The notes: a model not told the origin generated them from the sequence alone. 34,771 nucleotides of DNA from DATLYB01 sp964502525 (GCA_964502525.1 CAZCXH010000035.1:1-34771), one strand, 5' to 3'; counted from the stretch's first letter, positions 1 to 8,624 are shown. Numbers and translations: made by a program.

Positions 1-39
1 AAAAGATGTGGGCATAGACAAGCCTTCTGGAGAGGGAAG

Positions 40-76
40 GGGTGAGGCGATAAAAGAGCAATTTTTAGAACTGCCC
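40..76 (+). repeat. Dispersed repeat R1, copy 1
   Basis: This 37-bp intergenic sequence starts GGGTGAGGCGATAAAA and ends AATTTTTAGAACTGCCC. A close copy lies on the other strand at 16044-16081, differing at a few positions and by one A, and a partial copy lies at 18720-18751. It sits upstream of dinB. The rest of 1-249 holds short C/G-rich stretches (about 90-120) and no gene that I can support. Confidence 0.75.
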
Positions 77-249
77 ATAAAACACTCCATTATTCCCCTC
101 CTTGGGCTGGGGTGGGCGCTGATATAAAGATGATGATGCGAAAATTTGTCCTACACCAGCCATTGCGCAGGCAGCGCGCATTGAAATTTTTATCCTAAAT
201 TCCCGTTCCAAACTCCCAGAATTGAGAGCGCGGCATCAAAGTCTTTTCC

Positions 250-1476
250 ATGTCTTCCTTCAGCGAACATCGCTCCATCATCCATCTCGATCTGGATACG
301 TTCTTCGTATCCTGCGAGCGGCTGCTGGACAACAGGCTGTTCGGCAAGCCCGTGCTGATTGGCGGCACGTCTGACAGGGGAGTCGTTGCATCCTGCAGCT
401 ACGAAGCGCGCGAATATGGAATCCATTCCGCCATGCCCATGCGGCTGGCACGGCAGTTGTGCCCGCACGCGATTGTGATTCGCGGCAACAGCAGCACCTA
501 CAGCAAGTTTTCCGATGAGGTAACTGAAATCATCAAAGAGCGCTCTCCCGTTTTTGAAAAATCATCCATTGACGAATTCTACATTGACGCGAGCGGCATG
601 GACAAATTCTTCGGCTGCTACAAATGGGCGATTGAGCTGCGTGAGAAGATTTTGAGGGAAACACACCTCCCGATTTCATTCGGACTCTCCACAAGCAAAA
701 CCGTTGCGAAGGTCGGCACAGGACAAGCGAAGCCGAATAATCATATCCAAATTGTTTCAGGGCAGGAGAAGCCCTTTCTCGCTCCGCTTTCTGTGAAAAA
801 AATTCCGATGGTGGGCGAACGGACGTATCAACTGCTGCGCAGCATGGGCGTGGAATACGTGCGCACCGTGCAGGAGATGCCCATGGAAATGCTTGACCGC
901 GCACTTGGAAAAAATGGAGTTTCATTATGGAAGAAAGCGCAGGGCATTGACAACACGCCCGTGATTCCGTATCACGAACGGAAATCAATTTCCATTGAAC
1001 GCACATTTGAGCAGGATACCATTGATGTCGTGAAGCTGAAAAGCCTCATCACCGCCATGGCAGAGAATCTCGCGTATCAACTCCGCAATGGCGACAAGCT
1101 AACTTCATGTGTTACTGTTCGCGTACGTTATTCTGACTTTCAGACCTACAGCAAGCAGAAACGAACTCCCTACACTGCCAACGACCACACGCTGATTCAA
1201 ACCACGCTTGACCTCTTTGAGCAGCTTTATGACCGCAGGGTTTTGGTCCGGTTAATTGGAGTGAGATTCAGCCATCTCGTTGAGGGAGGGCATCAGATCA
1301 ACCTGTTTGAAGACGACATGGAATTGCTGCATCTCTATCAAGCCATGGACAAAATCCGCAACCGCTACGGGCAGGATGCGGTGAAACGTGCTGTGGCTAT
1401 GGAATCTCATGGTATAGGACGGGCTAATCCTTTTAATGGAATGCCTCCGGTGATTCCCGCGCACAGGCGAGCGTGA
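250..1476 (+). CDS. dinB: DNA polymerase IV (Y-family translesion polymerase)
   Basis: This is a Y-family DNA polymerase that copies past damaged template bases. Its active site is visible: the HLDLD motif near residues 12-16 with D14, F19 at the sugar steric-gate position, and the SSIDE motif with D108 and E109, which together bind the two metal ions. The helix-hairpin-helix region (about 180-235) and little-finger domain (about 245-345) follow. A QINLF sequence at 348-352 fits the sliding-clamp binding motif. At 408 residues it is longer than E. coli DinB (351); the extra C-terminal tail after the clamp motif is, from memory, common in Bacteroidota. The start is an ATG. No LexA-type operator was recognised upstream. 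It has no co-directional neighbour, so it is probably transcribed alone. Confidence 0.95.
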   Translation: MSSFSEHRSIIHLDLDTFFVSCERLLDNRLFGKPVLIGGTSDRGVVASCSYEAREYGIHSAMPMRLARQLCPHAIVIRGNSSTYSKFSDEVTEIIKERSPVFEKSSIDEFYIDASGMDKFFGCYKWAIELREKILRETHLPISFGLSTSKTVAKVGTGQAKPNNHIQIVSGQEKPFLAPLSVKKIPMVGERTYQLLRSMGVEYVRTVQEMPMEMLDRALGKNGVSLWKKAQGIDNTPVIPYHERKSISIERTFEQDTIDVVKLKSLITAMAENLAYQLRNGDKLTSCVTVRVRYSDFQTYSKQKRTPYTANDHTLIQTTLDLFEQLYDRRVLVRLIGVRFSHLVEGGHQINLFEDDMELLHLYQAMDKIRNRYGQDAVKRAVAMESHGIGRANPFNGMPPVIPAHRRA

Positions 1477-1537
1477 GGCGGGAAGAAAGATATCCAGGAT
1501 TTTATCATCAAAGAATCACGCCATCCGCTAATCCGCT

Positions 1538-1575
1538 CATCACCGAATCACCGAATTATCGAATCACCGAATCAC
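1538..1575. repeat. GAATCACC-type short tandem repeat
   Basis: Degenerate tandem copies of the 8-mer GAATCACC (one unit reads GAATTATC) fill the gap between the convergent dinB and phosphodiesterase genes. The repeat runs over the TGA stop codon of the latter (1572-1574). Short runs of this type are common intergenic filler in Bacteroidota. Confidence 0.6.
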
Positions 1576-2390
1576 TTGCCAGCGGCTTTTGAATTATGTT
1601 CATTCACCAGCGGAATCAGCAAGTCCAATTTATCAGCCTGCAGGAAGTCAGCGCCTGCAGTGATGGCGCGCTTCATGAACTTGATGTTGTCACCGCGCCT
1701 GAGAGCGTTGACAAAAGCCAGCTTGCCCTTTTGATGGATAAGATTAATATAATATTCGGAAAACGAACCTTTGCCCACATTCACTACCGGTGGGTTCACC
1801 TCATCAATTAATTTTTGCAAACCGTTTGCACCGTCAAACGCACCGGGACGAACCAAAATATTATCGGTCAATTCAATAATTGCTTTCGCATTTTTAACAT
1901 TTCCGTGAAATGTCACGTTGCTGTCAGCGAGATATCCCTCTTCTTCGAGCAGTTTCACAAGCGCGGCAGGATCGCCTGATTTAAAATCAATATCCGGAAT
2001 TATTTTTCCCTTGATCGCCTTCAGCGTTTCACGCAGCGTTGGAACCGCTTCACCGGAAAACTCCTTTCCGAACCACGAACCCGCATCCAGCTTTTTTATT
2101 TCTTCCAGCTTCATCTCACTCACCTCGCCCTTGCCGTTGGTGGTGCGGTTTACGTAGCGGTCGTGCATAATGATGAAATGCCCGTCCTTCGTCTGCCGCA
2201 CGTCCATCTCCGCATAGTGCGCTCCCATCTCAGCGGCTTTCAGGAAAGCGGCAATCGTATTTTCAGGCGCGAATCCGGACGCACCGCGATGCGCCACAAT
2301 CTTGATTTCATGAAGGACTGAAGTCTGTCCGAAGGAGCAATAAAAAAGAAGGAGCGCGGCTGAAGCGGTAAGAACCTTGCGAAGCATCAT
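1572..2390 (-). CDS. Secreted glycerophosphodiester phosphodiesterase
   Basis: This enzyme family hydrolyses glycerophosphodiesters to glycerol 3-phosphate and an alcohol. The family signature is clear: AHRGASGFAPENT (H34, R35, E43 counted from the chosen start), EMDVRQTKDG (E61, D63) and the second catalytic histidine in IIMHD (H76). A signal peptide (MMLRKVLTASAALLLFYCSFGQ) points to export to the periplasm or cell surface. The open frame extends 26 codons further upstream, but those codons lie inside the hemolysin-III gene and look like shadow sequence. The ATG at 2390 overlaps the upstream TGA as ATGA, a classic translational-coupling arrangement, so I chose it (272 aa). It is the second gene of a two-gene operon. 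Confidence 0.92.
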   Translation of the reverse strand: MMLRKVLTASAALLLFYCSFGQTSVLHEIKIVAHRGASGFAPENTIAAFLKAAEMGAHYAEMDVRQTKDGHFIIMHDRYVNRTTNGKGEVSEMKLEEIKKLDAGSWFGKEFSGEAVPTLRETLKAIKGKIIPDIDFKSGDPAALVKLLEEEGYLADSNVTFHGNVKNAKAIIELTDNILVRPGAFDGANGLQKLIDEVNPPVVNVGKGSFSEYYINLIHQKGKLAFVNALRRGDNIKFMKRAITAGADFLQADKLDLLIPLVNEHNSKAAGK

Positions 2391-3064
2391 GTCATGGACT
2401 TCTCTCTGCGATAATCCGCGATGCGGTAAATCAGCAGCCAATGCGCCAGCGCACCGAGGATGACGCAAATATGAAAAATCTCATGATGTCCGAAAACTCC
2501 GGGAATGATATTGAATGAGCCGGTAAAATCAATGATGGCGCCAATCGTATAAAAAGCGCCCCCCGCGGCAAGGTAAGCCGCAAACCGCCTCTTGTGCTGG
2601 TAAATGTAGCGGACGCTGAAAACCCCTATCCACCCCATGCCGAGGTAAAGCGAATACGACAGCCACTGCGGGATGTTGTCGAAATAGATGGAGGTCACCG
2701 CAAGCCCGGTAATGGCGATCGCCCACACCACCACCAAAATCGCCCATCGCTTCGTCCCCCTGAACAGCAATATATGCAGCGGGGTGAACGACCCGGCTAT
2801 CATCAGGAAAATAGCGCAGTAATCCAGTATCCTGAAAACATACCGCACGTCCGTGTTCCTCTCAAGCATGTGAAAAACCCCGCTCATCGAAAAAAGAAAC
2901 ACGAGGCAGAATGAGTAGATCAGCAGGCTGATCTGCCTCCCCCTGCTGCTTTGGCGGCTTTTCGCCATCAGGAAGAAAGAGCTTACCAGCCCCGCTGCCG
3001 CGCCCAGCAGGTGCGAAACGGAGCTGATCGGGTCGCTGATTCCGGCAAATGGAGTAGGCGTCAT
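2387..3064 (-). CDS. Hemolysin III / PAQR-family seven-helix membrane protein
   Basis: This is a polytopic membrane protein of the hemolysin III (YqfA, PAQR/CREST) family, with about seven hydrophobic segments. The family's conserved positions are visible: DPISSVSHLLGA at the N-terminus, a Ser-x-x-x-His motif in SGVFHM, the acidic residue in ILDYCAIFLMIAGSFTP, and paired histidines in GHHEIFH near the C-terminus. In related proteins these residues form a metal site, sometimes with hydrolase activity; the bacterial role is poorly known. An upstream in-frame TTG at 3097 would add 11 residues, but the ATG at 3064 gives the usual N-terminus, so I used it (225 aa). It is first in an operon with the overlapping phosphodiesterase gene, which hints at a membrane-lipid role (inference). 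Confidence 0.88.
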   Translation of the reverse strand: MTPTPFAGISDPISSVSHLLGAAAGLVSSFFLMAKSRQSSRGRQISLLIYSFCLVFLFSMSGVFHMLERNTDVRYVFRILDYCAIFLMIAGSFTPLHILLFRGTKRWAILVVVWAIAITGLAVTSIYFDNIPQWLSYSLYLGMGWIGVFSVRYIYQHKRRFAAYLAAGGAFYTIGAIIDFTGSFNIIPGVFGHHEIFHICVILGALAHWLLIYRIADYRREKSMT

Positions 3065-3225
3065 CGTTAAATTTTTCGCAAGATAGTCCGTTGACAATTT
3101 TCAAAACACGATTTCACGGTGCTATCTTAACCGTGGAAACCCTTCTGGCAGTATCTTACATGTCAAAACAGGAATATAGCAGCCTGCTGCATTAGATGCA
3201 AATATTATAGCCAAATTCAAACACC

Positions 3226-3640
3226 ATGACGAATGAAGATATTTTTAAGCTGTGCAATTCAATTGCGTTGATCGGTTGGATAGGGCTGGCATTTGCGCCC
3301 CATTTAAGATGGACGCAGCGAATTATCACGGGCATCATCGTAACTTCTTTGTGCGCGCTGTACGCATTCATAATAATGCAATCTATCGGAAAAGGCGGCT
3401 CCGGAAACTTCAGCTCTTTGGAAGGCGTCATGCAGTTGTTCACCATCGAGGAGGCGGTACTGGCTGGCTGGATTCACTATCTCGCGTTGACTTTCAAGGC
3501 TCAGGTCGCCTCGCCTGAGGTTGTGCTACAGATTTGCGCCAGAATGGAGGGAAATCACCCGTTGTGATTTGCTTTCTTTCTTTGACATGATGATATTTAC
3601 CGCAGTGCTGTCGCTCTGCGTAGCACTCATGTTTCATTTG
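3226..3640 (+). pseudogene. ABA4-like (DUF4281) membrane protein, broken by frameshifts
   Basis: The first 87 residues of a 113-codon ORF (ATG 3226, stop 3565-3567) match my memory of bacterial ABA4-like proteins: a hydrophobic start with ALIGWIGLAFAPHLRWT, then FSSLEGVMQLF and AVLAGWIHYLA. Family members continue with AFDLFxGSWE, a GIxH segment, and a final helix with LVIPCLxLTFM. Here those pieces appear in different frames. AFDFQGS needs a one-base shift near 3487, EVV and GNHPL return to the original frame, VVICFLSLT needs a shift near 3563, and MMIFTAVLSLC another near 3587. About 150 bp of decayed 3' sequence is therefore recognisable. The window shows no carotenoid or related genes nearby. 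The alternative is clustered sequencing error. The end at about 3640 is approximate, and 3641-3742 holds nothing else I can name. Confidence 0.7.
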
Positions 3641-3742
3641 TTTGGGAGATGTATTTTTGATTCATGCTGTGCCTCATGGTTTAATTTTCTTACCCGTGTT
3701 GTGGTCAACAACAGGCTGTTCGAAGTTGACGTTTTGAAACAC

Positions 3743-5395
3743 TCAGTCCTTGATAACGAGTTTTGCAGTTGAGATTATCTGATTGTTCTGCGATAAGTGA
3801 GCGAAATACAATCCGCTTGATAAGTTGTCACGATTAAAAATAATTGCCTGTCCGCTGATGTTTTTTATTTGAACCACTGTCTGCCCGAAACAATTGACAA
3901 CCGTGAGCGCAGCGTTTGACAGATTTTTTTCTGCATATAAAGTTGTTTGAACCGAAAACGGGTTGGGACAAACAGATATGTTTTTATTTTCGCTTGCTTC
4001 TGTTATTCCCGTGTTGCCATTGGTAGTAATCAGTATGGGCATTGAACTTAGAGTGAGATTCAAATTGCCTCCTGAAATGCTTGCCGTGCTTGCCTGAAAA
4101 ACAGGATTGTTGTTTGTCAACGCAGGCCAATCATCGGTCAATGAGCCGATGGTTTGCATGCTTGTATTGCAAACTGTATTTTTTATTTGCGCGGAGCTGC
4201 CCGTTAATCCGGTCAGAGTGTAGTTGCCGCCATTGACATTCCATGCAACATATTTCTCATTGCCTCCTACTGTAAATTCAATTACGTAGTTTCCGTTTCC
4301 TGTCAAAGAATCTCCTTCAGAAATCATTTGAGCACCGGTGAAACTCACAAGTTCATTAAATAAAAGTTGCAAGCTATACCAACTTGGTTTTTGGGCAACT
4401 ACTCCGTTTGTATCATGATAAACGGTTCCGTATCCATGAAACCTTCCATTATTTCCAAAATCGTCTATATGAGAAAACCAGTGGCTCTGCGCTGCGCCTG
4501 CTCCAATCGCCAGGCACATTCGCGGGAATATTTGTTCGGCTTGGTTTTTTGTGCCCACTCCCGGAAGAGGCGATGTATTTGAATAGTCGCTGGAAATACC
4601 GTTTTCGCCAACCAGGATTAACTTATTGCCGCAGCCATGTTGATTTAAAATGGACTGTATCTTTCGGATGAAAACCGGTATTCTGTACCAGTGAACGTAC
4701 AGGTGGCAATCCACCATATCAAAATATTGTCCGGGGTTGCTGCCGAGTGCGGTTAATACACTGTCTAACCAAACAATGTTTGAATCATTCGTGTCCCATT
4801 CGTCTTCAGGGTTGCCAAGCCCTGATAAAACAATAGTTGCTCCGGGATCGGTTGCATATATGGTTGGTGCGGTTTCCTGTACAATGGCTGCATATTGATA
4901 AGGCTGGAATACTCCCGTTTTCCAGCCATGTGATTGTTCGTTTCCAATCTCCCAGTAATCAATGTGGTTTTTATAATGATTCACTACTTTGAAGATATAA
5001 TTCTGCCTGAAAGATGCGGAATCATGTTGTTGCAAAGCATCCCAGGGAGCAAAGCGCAGGTCGGAAGCGGCACCATTGCTATAAAACAATTCACCCATAA
5101 AACCGCAAGTTGGATTAATGATAATCAACGAATCGGCCGTCAAGTAGGTAAACAGATTGTTTTGTTTCTCTATATACTCCCAGGTTAATCCTCGATTCTG
5201 CATCTGCCGTATGATGGGGGCATTTAATGAATCTATATTCATTTTCTTCCATGTAGTTTGCTGCACAAGGTCATCACCGGTATTATTCAACGGATCAATA
5301 TAATTCAGATAGGTAAGTCCAAAACCCGGAAGTTGCTGCCCAATGCATCTCATTGTTATCAATAGTGCGGAAATCAGCAAATATTTTTGCATCAT
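3743..5395 (-). CDS. Secreted clan GH-A glycosidase-like protein with T9SS type A sorting domain
   Basis: This is a 550-residue exported protein. The signal peptide is MMQKYLLISALLITMRCIGQ. The central part looks like a (beta/alpha)8 glycoside hydrolase of clan GH-A: YWEIGNEQ places a candidate acid/base at E153 (the Asn-Glu pair is typical) and LVGENG places a candidate nucleophile at E264. The order and spacing fit GH39/GH79/GH51-like enzymes, but I cannot assign a family or substrate. A beta-rich region follows (about 345-460). The last 80 residues (from SVCPNPFS, through GQTVVQ and SSGLYFAHL, to KLVIKD) form a T9SS type A sorting domain, so the product should cross the outer membrane and be surface-bound or released. 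It is monocistronic; both neighbours are separated from it by gaps. Confidence 0.8.
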   Translation of the reverse strand: MMQKYLLISALLITMRCIGQQLPGFGLTYLNYIDPLNNTGDDLVQQTTWKKMNIDSLNAPIIRQMQNRGLTWEYIEKQNNLFTYLTADSLIIINPTCGFMGELFYSNGAASDLRFAPWDALQQHDSASFRQNYIFKVVNHYKNHIDYWEIGNEQSHGWKTGVFQPYQYAAIVQETAPTIYATDPGATIVLSGLGNPEDEWDTNDSNIVWLDSVLTALGSNPGQYFDMVDCHLYVHWYRIPVFIRKIQSILNQHGCGNKLILVGENGISSDYSNTSPLPGVGTKNQAEQIFPRMCLAIGAGAAQSHWFSHIDDFGNNGRFHGYGTVYHDTNGVVAQKPSWYSLQLLFNELVSFTGAQMISEGDSLTGNGNYVIEFTVGGNEKYVAWNVNGGNYTLTGLTGSSAQIKNTVCNTSMQTIGSLTDDWPALTNNNPVFQASTASISGGNLNLTLSSMPILITTNGNTGITEASENKNISVCPNPFSVQTTLYAEKNLSNAALTVVNCFGQTVVQIKNISGQAIIFNRDNLSSGLYFAHLSQNNQIISTAKLVIKD

Positions 5396-5460
5396 GTTTA
5401 TTCGTTTGCGTGTTCCAAATGGTTTTCGGGTTTTCCGCGATTAAAACTAATCGAAGGAAA

Positions 5461-6960
5461 CTACCCGTTCCTTGTTTTCTGTATGATATCATCCGTATCC
5501 TCTCCCAGCCGTGGCGCTTCCCATGAGATGTGTGCCGGGGTTCCGGAGAATTTCAGCGGGGTGCCCGTGTATTTGAAGTCATCATGCGCGCTCTGCAAAA
5601 TCATTTTCCGGTGCCGGAGTTGCGGGTCGTTTTCCAGTTCAGCGATGCTTAACACCGGAGTGATGCAAACATCTTTTCCTTCGCTCAATGCAAGCCACTC
5701 CTGTCTTGTCTTTGTTTTGAAAACGGAAGCGACTTCATTTTTCAACGCAAGCATCGCTTCACCCGCATCGAGGATGCGGTTCTTCCATTCCGGTTTTCTG
5801 GCAAGGTCGCAAAACTGTTCCCAAAATTTCGGCTCCAGCGCCCCCAGCGCAACATATTTTCCGTCAGCACATTCATATACGTTGTAATTGGCGATGCCTC
5901 CCGAAAGCGCAAGCGAGCCGCGTTCCGGGTTTTCTTTGGTGGAATAGAATTGAGCGACAGCAAGGGCGGTGATTGGCATCATGCAGTCGAGCATGGCGAC
6001 ATCCACATGCTGTCCCTGCCCGGTTTTCTCACGGGCATAGAGGGCAGCGAGAACTGCATTCACCGCCATGTAGCTTCCTGCCGCCACGTCAGCCACCTGC
6101 CCTCCGGGAATCACGGGCGGCTTCCCTTTTTCACCGGTGATGCCGAGCAACCCGCTGTAACCGATGTAGTTCAGGTCGTGCCCGGCTTTCTGCGCGTAAG
6201 GCCCGTCCTGCCCATAGCCGGTAACGGACACATAGATTATTTCTTGATTTACTTTTTGAAAATCATCATATCCCAGCCCGATGCTTTTCATCACGCCCGG
6301 GCGGAACTGCTCGATAACGACATCGGCATCTTTCGCCAGGTCCATGATGATGTTTTTCCCTTCGGGAGCAGAAAAATTCACCGCAAGGCTCCTCTTGGAG
6401 CGGTTGAGGCTGAGATAATATGCCGATTGATTTCCGATGAACGGAGGGAAGCTGCGGATGTAATCGGGTGAATCCGGGTCTTCCACCTTGATGACATCCG
6501 CTCCCATGTCGGCCATCAGCATAGTCGCCATGGGTCCCGGGAGAAGCCGGGTGAAGTCAATTATCTTCAATCCTCTCAGAGGACCGTGTTTCCCATGTCG
6601 CGCTTTCTTTGCAGCCGGAGCTGTTTTGGCGTCATCGGCTCTGAACTTGCTGAACATCTTTGAGAAATTAATCATCGCGGTGATGTTGCTCACCTTCACC
6701 TTGCCCGTCATCAGGGCGAGCTGCGGGTTCAACTCACCGGTTTCGAGCTTCACATAATTTTCAGCGGTGGTTTTTACAATGCAGGAAGGGGCGCCCTGCA
6801 AGCCGGTTTCGAAGCGGCATTGACCATTGGAGATAATAATGGTGAACGGGTTTCCTTCGCCTGAAATATCAAAGTGGAATGTTGTTGAAACATTCTCCGC
6901 TTTTTCCTTGCGGAAGCGGGAAGGTATAGAAGAGATGATTTCCTGAAAGGAGGGTTTCAC
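5461..6960 (-). CDS. SCP2 domain-alpha-methylacyl-CoA racemase fusion (CaiB/BaiF family)
   Basis: This 499-residue protein combines an N-terminal SCP2 sterol/lipid-carrier domain (about 1-106) with a CaiB/BaiF-family domain (about 127-490). The second part looks like alpha-methylacyl-CoA racemase rather than a CoA transferase. H261 in AGHDLNY, D291 in GQVADVAAGS and E376 in GALEPKFW reproduce the catalytic His-Asp-Glu set of the mycobacterial racemase (H126, D156, E241) with the same spacings of 30 and 115 residues. The enzyme interconverts 2R- and 2S-methylacyl-CoA so that branched chains can enter beta-oxidation. The start is a GTG at 6960, preceded directly by an in-frame TGA. It follows the acyl-CoA dehydrogenase by 56 bp in the same direction, so the two are probably one operon. 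An N-terminal SCP2 domain on a racemase is an unusual order. Confidence 0.88.
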   Translation of the reverse strand: MKPSFQEIISSIPSRFRKEKAENVSTTFHFDISGEGNPFTIIISNGQCRFETGLQGAPSCIVKTTAENYVKLETGELNPQLALMTGKVKVSNITAMINFSKMFSKFRADDAKTAPAAKKARHGKHGPLRGLKIIDFTRLLPGPMATMLMADMGADVIKVEDPDSPDYIRSFPPFIGNQSAYYLSLNRSKRSLAVNFSAPEGKNIIMDLAKDADVVIEQFRPGVMKSIGLGYDDFQKVNQEIIYVSVTGYGQDGPYAQKAGHDLNYIGYSGLLGITGEKGKPPVIPGGQVADVAAGSYMAVNAVLAALYAREKTGQGQHVDVAMLDCMMPITALAVAQFYSTKENPERGSLALSGGIANYNVYECADGKYVALGALEPKFWEQFCDLARKPEWKNRILDAGEAMLALKNEVASVFKTKTRQEWLALSEGKDVCITPVLSIAELENDPQLRHRKMILQSAHDDFKYTGTPLKFSGTPAHISWEAPRLGEDTDDIIQKTRNG

Positions 6961-6973
6961 TCAATGAAATGGA

Positions 6974-7006
6974 AGACCTGGCAGGTTTTGAAAACCTGCC
7001 AGGTCT
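6974..7006. repeat. Perfect 16-bp inverted repeat (AGACCTGGCAGGTTTT hairpin)
   Basis: AGACCTGGCAGGTTTT (6974-6989) is followed, after a single G, by its exact reverse complement (6991-7006). It fills most of the 56-bp gap between the dehydrogenase and racemase genes. A related but imperfect hairpin (CAGCCAGGTTT / AAACCTGACTG) lies at 34626-34650 upstream of the aquaporin. The motif is a dispersed palindrome of a type I recall as frequent in Bacteroidota. It could form an RNA hairpin between the two cistrons; no U-tract follows on the coding strand. Confidence 0.8.
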
Positions 7007-7016
7007 AAAAAGATGC

Positions 7017-8609
7017 TTATGATAACCGGTCAAACAACCCCATGAACCGCATCATCGCCCCGATGTTGTTGATCTTGATCTTGCCCATCATCACCGCCAT
7101 CTGCGGGTTGGTTCGTCCCAATTCGACATCTTCATAGACCTTATCCTCCGCGGTTACGCGGCAGGTGGCTTCACCCTGCAATCCATCGGTTACCGTGCAG
7201 GTTTTATCCTTCACGTTCACGGTGAATTGACCTCCGTTGGGTCCGGCAATTTCAAAGTGAAACACGGCATCGAAGCCATCGGCTTTGTCGGCTTTAAAGC
7301 GTGTCGCAAGCGATTTGATGATCTCTGATGCTTTTTCTGGTTTCCCATTCATAGCTGTTGCAGTTTTATGGTGGTTAGTAAATGATTTTTCATTTGAGCC
7401 TGCATCATACCCGCTGGCAGCGGACATCCCTTTCTCCATGGTGCCATAGGCGGAACCGTATTGCACGTCATCAATCATCATTTTCGACAATATCTCTCGC
7501 ATGATTTCCGAAGTGCCGCCCACGATGGTGCCTACCCGGGCATCGCGGTACATCCTCGCAACCGGGTATTCTTCCATATAACCATAACCTCCAAAACATT
7601 GCAGGCAGGTGTCCGCAGCTTTTTTCGCCAGTTCGGTGGTGAGCAGCTTCACCATTGAGCATTCTTTCACCGCCATCTCGTTTTTGTCATACAACCATGC
7701 GGTGTGCAATGTCAGTTGTTTTGCCGCCTCAATCTCGGTGGCGAGATCAACCAGCCGGTGGCGAATCGTTTGAAACTTGCTGATGGGCCGCCCGAAAGCT
7801 TCGCGCTCCGAGATATACTTAAGTGTTGTTTCCAATACATGTTCCGCGCCATAGATTGCGGATATGCCCGCCACCAGCCGTTCCAGTTGAAAACTTTCCA
7901 TGACGTAGTAAAAGCCCTGGTTTTCCATTCCAACGAGATTGGATACCGGAACTTTCACGTTTTCAAAAAACAATTCACCGGTGTCGGAACTTCTCCATCC
8001 GATTTTTTTCAGCTTCCTCGTTGTAAAGCCGGGAAGCCCCTGGTCAACCACGATGAGGCTGATTCCTGAGTAGCCTTCATCGGGTTTGGTTTTGCAGGCA
8101 ACCGTCACAAAGTCGCCATACACGCCATTCGTGATGAACGTCTTTTGACCGTTGATGACGTAATGATCGCCCTGCTTCACGGCAGTCGTGCGGATGTTTG
8201 CCACATCCGAGCCTGCTCCCGGCTCTGAAATCGCCAGCGCGCCCCACAATGTCCCATTCACCGCACCGGGCAAATATTTTTGCTTGAGTTCCTTGCTGCC
8301 GGCTTTCAGGATATGGGCGGTTGACATGTACTGGTGCACTCCGTGCGCTGCGGCAAAACCCGCGCAGCCGCTGCGCGTCATTTCATCGAGCAGCACTACC
8401 GTGTAGAAAAAATCATTATTTGTTCCACCGTATTCTTCCGGAAAATTAATTCCAAGAAACCCCAGGTCGCCCATTCTCTTCCATACCTCTTTCGGGATGC
8501 GCTCTTCCTCCTCCCATTTTTCAACGTGGGGCGCCACTTCCTTTTGAATGAATTGCCGCGCGCTCTGCCGGAAAATTTCGTGGTCTTCGGTGAAATAGAG
8601 GGATTTCAT
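7017..8609 (-). CDS. Long-chain-type acyl-CoA dehydrogenase fused to a C-terminal SCP2 domain
   Basis: Residues 1-380 form a complete FAD-dependent acyl-CoA dehydrogenase: ISEPGAGSD (128-135), TFITNG, the REAFGRPISKFQ helix, and CFGGYGYMEEYPVARMYRD near 339-355. The usual catalytic Glu of the YEGT motif is Gly here (IVGGTSEI, G364). As in mammalian LCAD and isovaleryl-CoA dehydrogenase, a Glu in the earlier helix (QLERL, E243, within GFYYVMESFQLERL) should be the base. A low-complexity linker (about 385-425) leads to an SCP2 lipid-carrier domain (about 426-528) closely resembling that at the start of the next gene. It oxidises acyl-CoA to 2-enoyl-CoA in the cytosol. LCAD-type enzymes accept 2-methyl-branched substrates, which fits the racemase downstream. 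The start is an ATG, and a TAnnTTTG promoter-like motif lies about 16 bp upstream. Confidence 0.93.
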   Translation of the reverse strand: MKSLYFTEDHEIFRQSARQFIQKEVAPHVEKWEEEERIPKEVWKRMGDLGFLGINFPEEYGGTNNDFFYTVVLLDEMTRSGCAGFAAAHGVHQYMSTAHILKAGSKELKQKYLPGAVNGTLWGALAISEPGAGSDVANIRTTAVKQGDHYVINGQKTFITNGVYGDFVTVACKTKPDEGYSGISLIVVDQGLPGFTTRKLKKIGWRSSDTGELFFENVKVPVSNLVGMENQGFYYVMESFQLERLVAGISAIYGAEHVLETTLKYISEREAFGRPISKFQTIRHRLVDLATEIEAAKQLTLHTAWLYDKNEMAVKECSMVKLLTTELAKKAADTCLQCFGGYGYMEEYPVARMYRDARVGTIVGGTSEIMREILSKMMIDDVQYGSAYGTMEKGMSAASGYDAGSNEKSFTNHHKTATAMNGKPEKASEIIKSLATRFKADKADGFDAVFHFEIAGPNGGQFTVNVKDKTCTVTDGLQGEATCRVTAEDKVYEDVELGRTNPQMAVMMGKIKINNIGAMMRFMGLFDRLS

Positions 8610-8624
8610 GAATTAAAGATGCGG

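Noticed and set aside
533..1006. Long antisense open frame over dinB
   Set aside because: It lies wholly inside a well-conserved gene in the opposite direction and has Arg/Cys/Ser-rich composition with no motif; it is a shadow frame.
2391..2468. Upstream extension of the phosphodiesterase frame (26 codons)
   Set aside because: It lies inside the hemolysin-III gene, precedes the signal peptide, and is not family-like; the coupled ATG at 2390 explains the start better.
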